Positions 32,968 to 42,066 of a DNA stretch of 64,000 nt are shown one piece after another. The stretch is from Actinomadura cremea (GTDB lineage: Bacteria > Actinomycetota > Actinomycetes > Streptosporangiales > Streptosporangiaceae). Position numbers and translations under genes: made by a program. Position 1 is the stretch's first letter, and each line of letters begins with the position of its first letter. Under the pieces are notes generated by a model. That model was given only the letters and a program-made list of their open reading frames with translations, was not told the origin of the DNA and searched no databases. Location of the stretch: the NCBI RefSeq assembly GCF_014648495.1, contig NZ_BMRF01000005.1:310001-374000 (forward strand). The letters run 5' to 3'.

Positions 32968-33620
32968 TCGGCAGGAGCCACGCCCACCGGACAGGAGAGG
33001 CCGGTGCCGGCGATGCCGCAGTAGCCGTTGGGGTTCTTGTTGTCCGAGAGGTACTGCTGGTGGTAGTCCTCGGCAAAGTAGAAGTCGCCGGCCGCGGCGA
33101 TCTGCGTGGTGATGGGGCCGTAGCCGGCGGACGTGAGGACGTTCTGGTACGCGTCGCGGGAGGCTTCGGCGGCCTGGCGCTGGGCGTCGTCGCGGTAGAA
33201 GATCGCGGAGCGGTACTGGGTGCCGACGTCGTTGCCCTGGCGCATGCCCTGGGTCGGGTCGTGGGCCTCCCAGAAGACGCGCAGGAGGTCGGTGAAGGAG
33301 ATCCGGGACGGGTCGTAGACCACGCGGACGGTCTCGGTGTGGCCGGTCAGGCCGCTGCAGACCTCTTCGTAGGTGGGGTTGGGCGTGTAGCCGCCCTCGT
33401 AGCCCGCGGCGGTGGAGACGACGCCGGGCGTCTGCCAGAACTTGCGTTCGGCGCCCCAGAAGCAGCCGAGGGCGAACTCGGCGATCTCCACACCGTCCGG
33501 GTAGGGCGGTGCGAGCGGGGCGTCCAGGACGTCGTGGCGCGGCGGCACCGGGATGGGCTCGTCCCGGCCGGGCAGCGCCTTCTCAGGAGAGACCATCTGG
33601 GTCTTGGCTAGGCCGAACAT
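32964..33620 (-). CDS. msrA: Peptide methionine (S)-S-oxide reductase MsrA
   Basis: 218 residues from ATG at 33620. The catalytic motif G-C53-F-W-G is intact. [22 protein letters not shown] and F-W-x-x-H-D-P-T follow, and Y-H-Q-Q-Y-L near the C-terminus is typical. C-terminal cysteines (Y-C-G-I-A and L-S-C-P-V) are the expected resolving residues. It reduces methionine-S-sulfoxide in proteins using thioredoxin. The ~45-residue N-terminal extension before the core matches longer actinobacterial MsrA forms. It leads a two-gene unit with the unknown gene downstream. Confidence 0.96.
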   Translation of the reverse strand: MFGLAKTQMVSPEKALPGRDEPIPVPPRHDVLDAPLAPPYPDGVEIAEFALGCFWGAERKFWQTPGVVSTAAGYEGGYTPNPTYEEVCSGLTGHTETVRVVYDPSRISFTDLLRVFWEAHDPTQGMRQGNDVGTQYRSAIFYRDDAQRQAAEASRDAYQNVLTSAGYGPITTQIAAAGDFYFAEDYHQQYLSDNKNPNGYCGIAGTGLSCPVGVAPAE

Positions 33621-33724
33621 GTCTTCAGGTTAGCTCTTCGGAGCGAAGATCAGCGGCCCCTATGGAGCGGATGCGCGGGAACGGCTAAAGTGCCGGGCGT
33701 CACATCCCGATCCGAGGAGTTTCG

Positions 33725-34081
33725 TTGCGCGTGCTCAGCGTCACCGTGTTGGGGGCCGCCCTCATCGCCGCGGGGCTGGCGGTGCCCGCCGCGGGCGAGG
33801 CCACGACGGGCGAGCACGGCGGCGTCACTGTGGAGCCGGGGATGGCCCGGCCGGGTGACGAGGTGAAGGTGTCGGTACCCGGGTGCGCGGCGGGGACGGT
33901 GTCGTCCCCGGCCTTCGAGAGGGTCCGGCTCGACGAGGGCGCGTGGACGGTGATCGTGCGGAAGGGCACCGAGTCCGGCACTCACCGGGTGCGGGTGCGG
34001 TGCGAGGGCCGGACGTACTCCGGCGCGTTCCGGGTGACGAGCAGGCTCACCTGGCCGCCGCTGCTCTCCACGGACCGCTGA
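33725..34081 (+). CDS. Small secreted protein of unknown function
   Basis: 118 residues from a TTG at 33725; GAGGAG at 33714-33719 supports this start. The N-terminus is a signal peptide (L-S-V-T-V-L-G-A-A-L-I-A-A-G-L-A-V-P-A-A-G-E, cleavage probably after A-A-G or nearby). The mature ~95 residues are a beta-rich domain with two cysteines (V-P-G-C-A-A and R-C-E-G) likely forming one disulfide. V-T-V-E-P-G-M-A-R-P-G-D-E-V-K-V resembles the opening of Ig-like exported domains. No catalytic motif seen. Confidence 0.78.
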   Translation: MRVLSVTVLGAALIAAGLAVPAAGEATTGEHGGVTVEPGMARPGDEVKVSVPGCAAGTVSSPAFERVRLDEGAWTVIVRKGTESGTHRVRVRCEGRTYSGAFRVTSRLTWPPLLSTDR

Positions 34082-34093
34082 CCGACGACGAGG

Positions 34094-34137
34094 CCGCTGC
34101 CGCCGGGGCCCTCCGAGGACGGCCTCCGGGGCAGCGG
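34094..34137. terminator. GC-rich hairpin between convergent genes
   Basis: CCGCTGCC (34094-34101) pairs with GGCAGCGG (34130-34137), and CCGG inner arms extend the stem. No T-tract follows. It separates the small secreted protein gene from cvnA. Confidence 0.5.
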
Positions 34138-34147
34138 CACGCCGGGC

Positions 34148-36604
34148 TCAGCGCCCCCTCGGGGACGGCTCGGCGTCGTCGGCGGACGGCTCGGGCGCCC
34201 CGTCTGCGGACGGCTCGGGCGCCCCGTCGGCGTGGGCGTCGGCGCGCCCCTGCTGGGTACCGCGCTGGTAGGAGCCGAAAATCCGCCGGACGTCCTCGGG
34301 ATCGCGCATCTCCCCGGGTTCCGAGTCCGGCGCCTGCTCGGCCACCGGCACCCCGGTGCGGAGCGCCGGCACGAGGTTCTCCTGGGGGCGGCGGACGGGG
34401 AGGCCGTTGGGCGTCGCCTCCATCTCGAGCGTCTGGGACGGCTCCGCCGGCGCGCTCTCCTCTTCGGGAGAGGTGTCGCGCACGAGCGGCCCCGTGTCCG
34501 CCGGCGACTCCCCTTCGAGGCGTGGTTCCTCGACGACCGCCGTCAGGGCCGGTCCGGGACGTTCCTTGCGCAGCAGCGACACGTTGCCGTGCGGCTCGCG
34601 CAACTCCGCCGGTCCGGCCGCGGCGGGCGCCGCCGCGGGGACGGCGTCCGGCCGGGCGGCGGGCCCATGCTCCGGCTCCTGTCCGGGTTCCCGCTCGTGC
34701 AGGAGCTTGTTCGGGATGAGCACGACCGCCGTCACCCCACCGTACGGGCTCTTCTTGAGCGTCACCGTGATGTCGTGGTGGCGGGCCCGGATCGCGACGA
34801 CGAAGTGACCCAGCTGCGCCTGCTCGCCTCCGCCGAACTGGGCCGCGAGGAACTCCGGCGACTGCGCGAGGAAGGCGTTGATGCGCTCGATCTGGTCGTC
34901 GCTGAGTCCCAGACCCCGGTCGTCGATGGTCACCGCGATGCCCCTGGCCGTGACGTCGCTCTCGATGTCCACGGTGTGGGGAGAGTAGCTCACCGCGTTG
35001 TCGATCAGCTCGGCGAAGAGGCTGACGGTGTCCCCGATGGCGTACCCGTTCAGCCGGTGGGCGCTGATCCGGCGGAGGTTGACGCGCTCGTACCCCTCGA
35101 CCTGCCCGACCGCCGCACGGACCACGTCGATCAGCGGCGCCGACGCACGGGCCCGCTGCACGGTGCGGCCACCGGCCAGCACGATCAGGTTGTCGACGTA
35201 CCGCTGGCCCCGCACGGTCAGCTGGTCGAGCTGGAACAGCTCCTTCAGCTGCCGCAGGTCGATGTCCTGCCGCTTCTCCATGGCGTCGATCAGGTTGAGC
35301 TGCTGCGCCATCATGACGCGGCTGCGCTGCGCCAGGTTCAGCAGGATCTTCCGGGACGCCTCCCGCTGCGCCGCCTGGCCCGCGGCCGCGGTGATCGCGG
35401 CCTCCTGGACCGCGTTGAACGCCTGACCGACCTGGCCGATCTCGTCGGTGCCGAACTGCAGCGGCGGTGCCTCGACGGCGATGTCCACCTGCTCACCGGC
35501 CGACAGCCGCGACATGACGTCGGGGAGCCGCTGCTGGGCGAGGTCCTGGGCGGCGTCGCGCAACCGGTTCAGCTGCTGCAGCAACTGCCGCGCGGCGGTG
35601 AACGCCAGCGCGAGACAGGCGGCGACCGCCACGGCGCCCAGCACCGCGGCACCGGCCCACTGCCCCGCCACCATGTAGCCGATCGGCGCGGCACGCTCGA
35701 CGACCGCGTCACCGCCGGCGTCGATGGCCTGGTCGATCTGGGTGAGCACGGGTCTGGTCGCGGCCTGCCACTGCTTTGCCGTCACTCCCACCCGGCCACG
35801 GGCGCCCTGCCGCTGCAGTACCTGGCTCTCCAGCTCCTGCAGCACGCCGTAGTCCGCCCCCCGCCGCAGTTCGTCGAGATTCCGGCGGTCGCCCTCGGGA
35901 AGCTGCTGGTACGCCTGCTGTTCGGCGTTCGTCCGCAGCGACACGGCCTGCGCGAACTCGATGAACTCGGCCGACGCGCGGAAACGCCCTTCGGCCAGCA
36001 CTCCCGCCAGCATGGCGTCCTCACGGGCGAGCATCTCCCGCGCCCGGGTCAGCTGGATCAGTGCCCGGCCGTCCGCGGAGATCTCCGGGTCGGACAGCTC
36101 GGCGGACGCGGAGTTGATGAGCAGCGCCGCGTCGATCGTCTCGTTGAAGGCCGCCGAAGCGGTGCTGCGGTCGATGGTGCCCCCGTCGATGGCCGCACGC
36201 GTGTCACCGAGAGCCTTCAGCTCGCGGCCGGTGGCCGCGACGTACTGCTTGATCTTGCTGCCCGGCGCGTCGGGGGCCGTCTCGCTCCACCGCTCGACCG
36301 TCCGGTCGGTGTGGGCACGCCGCTCCCGCAGTTCTGCGGCCGCGGCGCCCTGCCCCCTGCTGCCCAGGAACACCAGGGAGGCGCGCCGCTCGTCCTGCAG
36401 GACGTTGATCAGCGTCTTGGTCGGGCGGCCCGCGGTCTCGTCGCGCTGTCCCGTCTGCAGCAGGTCGTAGCCCTCTTGCGTGGTCACCCACGCCGCGAAG
36501 ATCCAGAGCGCCACCAGAGAACTCATCATGAACACGATCCGGGCTCGCAGCCGGATGTTGCGGGGACGATCCCGGCGGGCGGCGAACGGCAGGCTCAAAC
36601 GCAT
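34148..36604 (-). CDS. cvnA: CvnA-type sensor histidine kinase with nitrate/nitrite-sensing-like domain
   Basis: 818 residues from ATG at 36604 (GAGGA nine nt upstream). A TM helix at ~22-42 leads into an exported all-helical region (~45-300, NIT-like), then TM helix 2 at ~306-335, a HAMP-like segment, and a helical connector with R-S-R-V-M-M-A-Q-Q-L-N-L-I. A HATPase domain follows at ~510-640 (E-L-I-D-N-A-V-S-Y-S, D-D-R-G-L-G-L, L-G-H-F-V-V). The ~175-residue acidic, Pro-rich tail ends with P-V-R-R-P-Q-E-N-L-V-P and R-R-I-F-G-S-Y-Q-R-G, the marks of conservon kinases. No classical phospho-acceptor H-box is seen, as usual for CvnA. cvnBCD are not adjacent here; they lie 6 kb away on the other strand. 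Confidence 0.9.
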   Translation of the reverse strand: MRLSLPFAARRDRPRNIRLRARIVFMMSSLVALWIFAAWVTTQEGYDLLQTGQRDETAGRPTKTLINVLQDERRASLVFLGSRGQGAAAAELRERRAHTDRTVERWSETAPDAPGSKIKQYVAATGRELKALGDTRAAIDGGTIDRSTASAAFNETIDAALLINSASAELSDPEISADGRALIQLTRAREMLAREDAMLAGVLAEGRFRASAEFIEFAQAVSLRTNAEQQAYQQLPEGDRRNLDELRRGADYGVLQELESQVLQRQGARGRVGVTAKQWQAATRPVLTQIDQAIDAGGDAVVERAAPIGYMVAGQWAGAAVLGAVAVAACLALAFTAARQLLQQLNRLRDAAQDLAQQRLPDVMSRLSAGEQVDIAVEAPPLQFGTDEIGQVGQAFNAVQEAAITAAAGQAAQREASRKILLNLAQRSRVMMAQQLNLIDAMEKRQDIDLRQLKELFQLDQLTVRGQRYVDNLIVLAGGRTVQRARASAPLIDVVRAAVGQVEGYERVNLRRISAHRLNGYAIGDTVSLFAELIDNAVSYSPHTVDIESDVTARGIAVTIDDRGLGLSDDQIERINAFLAQSPEFLAAQFGGGEQAQLGHFVVAIRARHHDITVTLKKSPYGGVTAVVLIPNKLLHEREPGQEPEHGPAARPDAVPAAAPAAAGPAELREPHGNVSLLRKERPGPALTAVVEEPRLEGESPADTGPLVRDTSPEEESAPAEPSQTLEMEATPNGLPVRRPQENLVPALRTGVPVAEQAPDSEPGEMRDPEDVRRIFGSYQRGTQQGRADAHADGAPEPSADGAPEPSADDAEPSPRGR

Positions 36605-36706
36605 CAAACAAGTCCTCAGACGTGATTCAGGGGGCGAGCCGACAGCCCCCCATATCGCCATCAACGGCGACAGGGCGGCTCTTAGGCCACGATTGGCACG
36701 CAGAGA

Positions 36707-36734
36707 ACCTTAGCAACGGACGGTTTCCGGGCAA
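36707..36734 (-). promoter_or_regulatory. Candidate cvnA promoter
   Basis: On the minus strand, TTGCCC (36734-36729) and TAAGGT (36712-36707) are separated by 16 nt. Transcription would start about 95 nt before the cvnA ATG. Confidence 0.4.
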
Positions 36735-36737
36735 TCG

Positions 36738-36765
36738 CGTATCACCACACTTCTATGGTGATACG
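36738..36765. promoter_or_regulatory. Inverted repeat upstream of the cvnA promoter
   Basis: CGTATCACC (36738-36746), 10-nt spacer, GGTGATACG (36757-36765): nine perfect pairs. It ends 3 nt before the candidate -35 box on the minus strand, a position suited to an activator site. Confidence 0.5.
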
Positions 36766-36973
36766 TGCACCGAACGGTCATCCGCCCGTCCCCCTGCGCG
36801 CGTATGACCCGCCGGACGGTGGGCTCGCCGCGCTCATCCCTCGGTGCGGCGATTATCGGAAACGCAAGTTCCGGCTGGTCAGCACAGTACATCCAGATGT
36901 GCGCAAGAATTCGCCGACACGTCTCAGAGGATGCCCCGGCGAGTGGGCGCACAAGCGCCGCGACACCTTGATG

Positions 36974-37933
36974 TCAGAGCGATCCCCAGTAGTCATGCCC
37001 CTGACCATAGAAGTCGCGACTCCACCGGAACTGCTGCGACAGATAGTTCGCACCCTGCGGACAGTCCCGGCGCAGCGGCGCCAGGATCCGCTCGGTCTCG
37101 TCCGCGAGGTCGTCGACGCGCGCCCGGACGGTCTCCTCCGGGATGCCGAGCGCCACGGCGTTGATGTCCTTCCACACGGTCTCGCGGTCCCCGGTCGCGA
37201 GGTCGTTGAGGAGTCTCAGCGCGCACTGGACGACCCGGCTCGCCCGGCGCAGAACGTCGAGGTGCTTCAGAACACCGGCGTCGTCGACGGCGATCCAGTG
37301 CGCGACGTTCACCCAGGCCGACCCGAAGTTGTCCGCGATGGCGAGGTAGCCGTCGAGCGTCGTCGGCACGGGATCGCAGACGTCCCCGGCCGCAGGCGGC
37401 GGACTCACGCCGAGGCCCCGCGAGGTGTCGAGGGCGAGCTGCGCCTTCCAGTGCCACTCGCGCCGCATGGCGTGCAGCATCCTCAGCAGTTCTTCGCGCC
37501 ATACCGGCTCGAACCCGGCGAAGGCCGGGGACGCGGCGGACAGGTCGTCGCGCAGGTCCGCCAGGAAGCGCGACAGGGGGTCCACCGGGGCTCCGCCGTC
37601 GGCCACCGCGGTACACTGTTCGACGATGCGGGCGACCTCGTCGGCGCCGGTGGCCCGGTGATCGACCAGCCAGTCCACGGCGAAGATCCACAGCGAGGTC
37701 CGCGCGGACGCCCGCAGTTCGGCGGCCGTATGCCAGGGCGCTCCGTAGGCGATGGCCCGGCTCAGCCGTTCGGCGACCGGCCCCATCGGGGCTCGTGGGA
37801 ACAACTCCGGGTAAGCGTCCATGCGATCGCGCAGGTCCCGCTCGACCTCCGGAGCCAGGCGGGCGGCCGTCCTCGCCAGGCGGGCGTCGAGCGGCCGGCC
37901 GCGCACTGTGATCTCCACGGACCACCTTCCCAT
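36974..37933 (-). CDS. Class I terpene synthase-family protein
   Basis: 319 residues from ATG at 37933. The all-helical class I fold has both metal motifs. The Asp-rich site is the variant D87-W-L-V-D91 on helix D, followed by H92. The NSE triad is N243-D-L-A-T247-G-D-R-E251. A C-terminal R-W-S-R-D-F-Y resembles the R-Y diphosphate sensor. It would ionise a prenyl or cyclised prenyl diphosphate to a terpene; chain length cannot be told. It starts 25 nt after the P450 stop codon, so the two form an operon. A class II-type cyclase 2.4 kb away makes a two-enzyme labdane-like route possible. Confidence 0.85.
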   Translation of the reverse strand: MGRWSVEITVRGRPLDARLARTAARLAPEVERDLRDRMDAYPELFPRAPMGPVAERLSRAIAYGAPWHTAAELRASARTSLWIFAVDWLVDHRATGADEVARIVEQCTAVADGGAPVDPLSRFLADLRDDLSAASPAFAGFEPVWREELLRMLHAMRREWHWKAQLALDTSRGLGVSPPPAAGDVCDPVPTTLDGYLAIADNFGSAWVNVAHWIAVDDAGVLKHLDVLRRASRVVQCALRLLNDLATGDRETVWKDINAVALGIPEETVRARVDDLADETERILAPLRRDCPQGANYLSQQFRWSRDFYGQGHDYWGSL

Positions 37934-37958
37934 CGACGGACTCGCGAAATGACGGCGC

Positions 37959-39335
37959 TCAGCGGGGAGTCAGGATCAGTTCGACGGACTCGCGCGGCTG
38001 CAGCGTGAGGCTCAGCTTGGGTTCGACGGCGCCCCGCACGGCGACCCGGTACCGGCGCAGGACGCTCGCCACGATGAGCGTCGCCTCCTGAGCGAAGAAC
38101 GCCTGCCCGAGGCACTGGTGCACGCCGTCGCCGAACGGCAGGTAGGCGAGCGGGTGCCGGGCCCGAACCCGCTCCTTGGCGAAACGGCCGGGGTCGAACT
38201 CGAGGGGCCGTTCCCAGAACTCCTCCAGACGGTGGGTGAGGTACGGGCTGATCGCCAGCGTGGAACCCGCCGGGATCTCGACCTCGCCGATGACGTCGTC
38301 ACGCACGGCCATGCGCGGCACCGCCCACCCGACCGAATAGATCCGCAGCACCTCGTCGAGCACCATCTGCGTGTAGGACAACCGCCGGACGTGCTCGCGC
38401 CGGAGTGGCGCGTCGCCCACCTCCCGGTCGACCTCTTCGGTCACGGCCGCGGCGATCTCCGGACGGCGGGCCAGGGCCGCCCAGATCCAGGTGAGCGCGA
38501 TCGCACTCGACTCGGATCCGGCGACGAAGAGGGCGATGATGTCCTGGCACACCTGCTCGTCGGTGAGCGGGCGCCCGTCGGCGCCGGTGCCGTTCAGGAG
38601 CAGCGTCACCACGTCGCGGCCGTCCCGCTCCCCCTCGCGCGCCGCGCTCACCGCGGGCCGCAGGATTTCGTTGACCGTCCGCGTGGCCCGGTTGAACCGC
38701 CGGTCGCCCGGCACCGGGATCGCGTGCGGCATGAACGGCATGGCCATCCGCCACAGCAGGCTCCCCATCGCGGTGGCGATCGCATCGCCCAGCCGGTCGC
38801 CCTCCTCGTCGGGCACCAGCGACCCGAAGAACACCGGGTTGATCACACGCTGCACGACCCTGGTCATCTCCACGCCGGCGTCCACCGGACGGCCCGAACC
38901 GGTCCGGCGGCCGAGATCCTCGACCGCGCCGTCGATCGAGGAGATCATCTGTTCGCTCATCGCGGCCAGGTACCGTCCGGAGAAGGCGTTGCGCAGGATC
39001 TCCCGCGACGCCGCCCACTGGTCTCCCTCGCCACCGATCCCGTCGCCGGTGAGACGGCCCAGCGCCCGCCACATCGCCGCGCCCCGCGGATAGTTGTCCC
39101 GGTGATCGCGCAGGATGTGCTGCAGGTCATCGGGATGGGTGACGAGAAAGGGCCGGAACGGCCCCAGATTCAGGCGTGTGATCGCCCCGTCCGCGTCCCG
39201 TCCGATCGAGTCGAGCAGGTGCAGCGGACCCCCGCGGCGGAGCCTCGACGCCACCCGGCGCATCGGCATCTTGACGACGGGACGAGCCGGCTCGAAGTCG
39301 CGGAAGCCGAGGGCGGAGTCCGTGGTGACCGACAT
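37959..39335 (-). CDS. Cytochrome P450
   Basis: 458 residues from ATG at 39335 (GGAGGG nine nt upstream). The heme-binding loop F-G-D-G-V-H-Q-C408-L-G gives the axial thiolate. The K-helix D-E-V-L-R and the F-x-P-x-R-F segment (F-D-P-G-R-F) are present. In the I-helix, A-G-S-E-S276-S has Ser where most P450s have the oxygen-activating Thr. No membrane anchor, so it needs a separate ferredoxin and reductase. Being first in an operon with a terpene synthase, it probably hydroxylates the terpene product. P450 genes also accompany several conservons. Confidence 0.95.
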   Translation of the reverse strand: MSVTTDSALGFRDFEPARPVVKMPMRRVASRLRRGGPLHLLDSIGRDADGAITRLNLGPFRPFLVTHPDDLQHILRDHRDNYPRGAAMWRALGRLTGDGIGGEGDQWAASREILRNAFSGRYLAAMSEQMISSIDGAVEDLGRRTGSGRPVDAGVEMTRVVQRVINPVFFGSLVPDEEGDRLGDAIATAMGSLLWRMAMPFMPHAIPVPGDRRFNRATRTVNEILRPAVSAAREGERDGRDVVTLLLNGTGADGRPLTDEQVCQDIIALFVAGSESSAIALTWIWAALARRPEIAAAVTEEVDREVGDAPLRREHVRRLSYTQMVLDEVLRIYSVGWAVPRMAVRDDVIGEVEIPAGSTLAISPYLTHRLEEFWERPLEFDPGRFAKERVRARHPLAYLPFGDGVHQCLGQAFFAQEATLIVASVLRRYRVAVRGAVEPKLSLTLQPRESVELILTPR

Positions 39336-40375
39336 GACGCGATGCCCTCCCGGGCTGTGAGGAAGTTCGGACGGGCTCGAACCGGAGGACGCCGTGGACC
39401 GCGGACCGCCTGCCCGGCTGCACTCGACTGCCGGGATCGGTACCCCTACCGCGACAGACCGGGCAATCAGCACAGAGTCGCCTGAACAGGCCCCCTAGTA
39501 AGCACGCAGCACAATCGGGACATACAACATGATCTTGGAACGAAGTATCACATACCTCACGCGTCACGGACAAGATCACCAGGCGCTACTGTTTCACGAC
39601 TCACAAGTAAGTTCCACAGCGGTGCGGACGCTTGTAAACCCCGCCGCATCGGGGCGATCGGGGGCGCGGCCGCCCCCGGCAGACCGGGCCACGACACCCG
39701 CCGGAGGGCGGCGCGGACACCGCCCCCAAGCCCGGAACCCATCTTCCTTTCCGGGTGATTGACTTACCTGTCACCATTCCAGTGCGAGTTTTTTGTCCGT
39801 TTTGCCCGCCCTCGCGACACCTCGCCGAGACTCCTCCGGACCCGACTTCAGCAACGTCGCTCCGCCCCCCGCGGTCCGCCTGCGCGACGGCATCTCACCT
39901 GACGAGACGAGCCCGATCGAGTGATAAGCGTCACGCGTGATTCGGTGAGCTTTCTACGGATCTCGCCCTTGCTTACGTTAATTAGCTCTGTGATAATCCC
40001 AACGAAAGTAGCAAATCACCACAAGCTCACACAGAGTCGACCCGAATAGTACAAACCCACCATGGACCGGTGCCGTCCAGAGCCGGCGGCAACACGTCCG
40101 TGGCGGCTCGACGCAGGTCGGCTCCACCGGAGCGAGGGCAGCCGGAAAGGCCGTTGACGTGGACATCCTGGACCGAATGCCCAGGGCCCCCGCGAATCTC
40201 ACGACACATTGCCCGTGGACATCGACCGCCCTCCCCGGCGTCGGGCAGGGCCGACACCACCGACCAGGCCGAGCGGACGCGACGCCCGCCCAAGTGCATG
40301 ACGGACAGGACGCCGCTTCCGCGAAGAGCGCGTTCGTGCCGGTCTTCCCCAAGTCGCCGACCTCCGGGACGTGCC
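39336..40375. other. 1.04-kb intergenic region between divergent P450 and class II cyclase genes
   Basis: I find no convincing gene. The stretch 39480-40060 is clearly AT-richer than the surrounding coding DNA. It contains a + strand promoter candidate (39969-39997), a 10-bp palindrome TCACGCGTGA at 39931-39940 and another TCACGCGT at 39557-39564. Open frames on both strands between 40027 and 40437 lack ribosome-binding sites and typical codon bias. Confidence 0.6.
39969..39997 (+). promoter_or_regulatory. Candidate promoter for the class II cyclase gene
   Basis: TTGCTT (39969-39974) and GATAAT (39992-39997) with a 17-nt spacer. It would give an untranslated leader of about 370 nt before the GTG at 40376, which is long. 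Confidence 0.45.
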
Positions 40376-42031
40376 GTGAGCATCGATGACCACCCCCTGA
40401 CCGAACCCGTCCTGTCCGCCCTGCGCCCTCCGCCCACAGGGCGGCACCTGGCCGCGGCGACACGTGAGCTGATCGACGGCCTGGCCGCGCATCCGTGGGG
40501 ACAGGCATCGCCATCGGTGTACGAGACGGGCCGCCTGGTGACGTTCGTGCCGTGGCTGAGCGGCCACGCGGAACGAGTGGCGTTCCTGCTGGCACGGCAG
40601 CGCCCTGACGGAGTGTGGGGCGCGCCCGACGACGGGTACGCGCTCGTGCCGACGCTGAGCGCGGCCGAGGCCCTGCTGTCGGTCCTGATCGCGCCCGCCG
40701 GCGCCCACTCGGACGACGCGGTCGTCGCTCACGCCGTGGCGCGGGCGCTGGCGGCGGTCTCCGCCCGGATGTGCGGTCCCTCCGCCCCGGCTCTGGACCT
40801 GCCTGACCTGCCGGCGATCGAACTGATCGTGCCCGCGCTGGTCGCACAGATCAACGAGTCGCTGGAGAAGCTGCGGGAGCGTCCGGTGCCGGGCCTGGAG
40901 GTGTGGGCGGGGCACAGGCTGAGCCCGCCCGCGGGTCTGGACCCCGCCAAGCTGGGCCTCGTCCGGTCGCTGCTCGCCTCCGGAGCCGACGTTCCGCAGA
41001 AACTCGTGCACGCGCTGGAGATCGCCGGGCACGCGCCCGTCGGACTGCCGCAGCTGCGTCCGGAACAGACCGGCACCATCGGCGCGTCCCCGGCCGCCAC
41101 CGCGGCCTGGCTCGGCAGCGACCCGGCCGCACCGAGCAGCCCGGCCCGCTGGTACCTGGAGACGGTGGTGGCCGAGCACGGAGGCCCGGTCCCGTGCGGC
41201 TTCCCGCTGACGGTGTTCGAGCGCGGGTGGGTTCTAGCGTGGCTGGCGCGCGCGGGCGTCCGCTTCTCCGTCCCGCCGGAGCTCGTGCTCAGCCTCACCG
41301 CGCCGCTCGGCCCCCTCGGCACTCCCGCGGCCGACGGCCTGCCGGCGGACGCCGACACGACGTCCGGGGCGCTGTACGCGCTGGCGCTGCTCGGCGCGCC
41401 GCATCCGCCCGACGCGCTGCACGCCTACGAACTGGACACCCATTTCTGCACCTGGCAGGGCGAGGACGGCGCCTCGATCACGACGAACGCGCACGTCCTG
41501 GAGGCGTTCGGGCAGTACTTGACCGTGCACTCGGACGGCTTGGACGACGTGGACGCGGCGCGGTACAGGACGTCCGCGCGCAAAGCGACCGGCTGGCTGC
41601 GAGAGCAGCAGGGCCTGGACGGGAGCTGGCGGGACCGCTGGCACGCGTCCCCGTTCTACGCGACGGCGTGCGCCGCCATCGCGCTCGCCGGGTTCGGCGG
41701 ACCGGAGTCGGGCGGAGCGGTGGCCGCGGCGCGGCGCTGGGTGCTGGAGACCCAACGGAAGGACGGCTCCTGGGGGCATTGGGAGGGAACGGCGGAGGAG
41801 ACCGCCTACGCGGTGCAATTGCTTCTGCTGACGGGCGATACGGCCGAGCCCAGGACGCTGCGCGCGGTCCGCCGGGGATGTCCGCATCTGCTGCGCGCGC
41901 TCGCCGAACCGGACGACGACGCGGAACCGCCGATGTGGCATGACAAGGACCTGTATCGCCCCTCCGCGATCGTGCGCGCCGCGATCATCTCGGCGTTGGC
42001 GCTGGCCGAGGACGCAGCCGACTTTAGGTGA
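40376..42031 (+). CDS. Class II-type terpene cyclase / prenyltransferase-squalene cyclase fold protein
   Basis: 551 residues taking GTG at 40376; the frame is open further upstream, so the N-terminus is uncertain. S-P-S-V-Y-E-T-G-R-L-V near the start and repeated G-S-W/Q-W elements (Q-R-P-D-G-V-W-G, Q-Q-G-L-D-G-S-W, Q-R-K-D-G-S-W-G) mark the double alpha-barrel of bacterial class II diterpene cyclases. The catalytic D-x-D-D appears as D325-A-D-T-T329, a variant with Thr in place of the last Asp. Such enzymes protonate a prenyl diphosphate and cyclise it without losing the diphosphate. With the class I synthase and P450 nearby it suggests a labdane- or drimane-like terpenoid pathway. The product is unknown. 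Confidence 0.85.
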   Translation: MSIDDHPLTEPVLSALRPPPTGRHLAAATRELIDGLAAHPWGQASPSVYETGRLVTFVPWLSGHAERVAFLLARQRPDGVWGAPDDGYALVPTLSAAEALLSVLIAPAGAHSDDAVVAHAVARALAAVSARMCGPSAPALDLPDLPAIELIVPALVAQINESLEKLRERPVPGLEVWAGHRLSPPAGLDPAKLGLVRSLLASGADVPQKLVHALEIAGHAPVGLPQLRPEQTGTIGASPAATAAWLGSDPAAPSSPARWYLETVVAEHGGPVPCGFPLTVFERGWVLAWLARAGVRFSVPPELVLSLTAPLGPLGTPAADGLPADADTTSGALYALALLGAPHPPDALHAYELDTHFCTWQGEDGASITTNAHVLEAFGQYLTVHSDGLDDVDAARYRTSARKATGWLREQQGLDGSWRDRWHASPFYATACAAIALAGFGGPESGGAVAAARRWVLETQRKDGSWGHWEGTAEETAYAVQLLLLTGDTAEPRTLRAVRRGCPHLLRALAEPDDDAEPPMWHDKDLYRPSAIVRAAIISALALAEDAADFR

Positions 42032-42066
42032 CGTGAATTACGACACAACCTGACAGCGGAGACGGA

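Larger units (their letters stand above)
36605..36973. other. Intergenic region upstream of cvnA
   Basis: 369 nt without a supported gene between cvnA and the terpene synthase stop codon, AT-richer than its surroundings. It carries a minus-strand promoter candidate and an inverted repeat (separate entries). Short open frames here lack ribosome-binding sites. Confidence 0.6.

Noticed and set aside
40159-40389. 76-codon + ORF before the class II cyclase gene
   Set aside because: No ribosome-binding site, no codon bias, and composition typical of chance frames, although its end overlaps the cyclase start.
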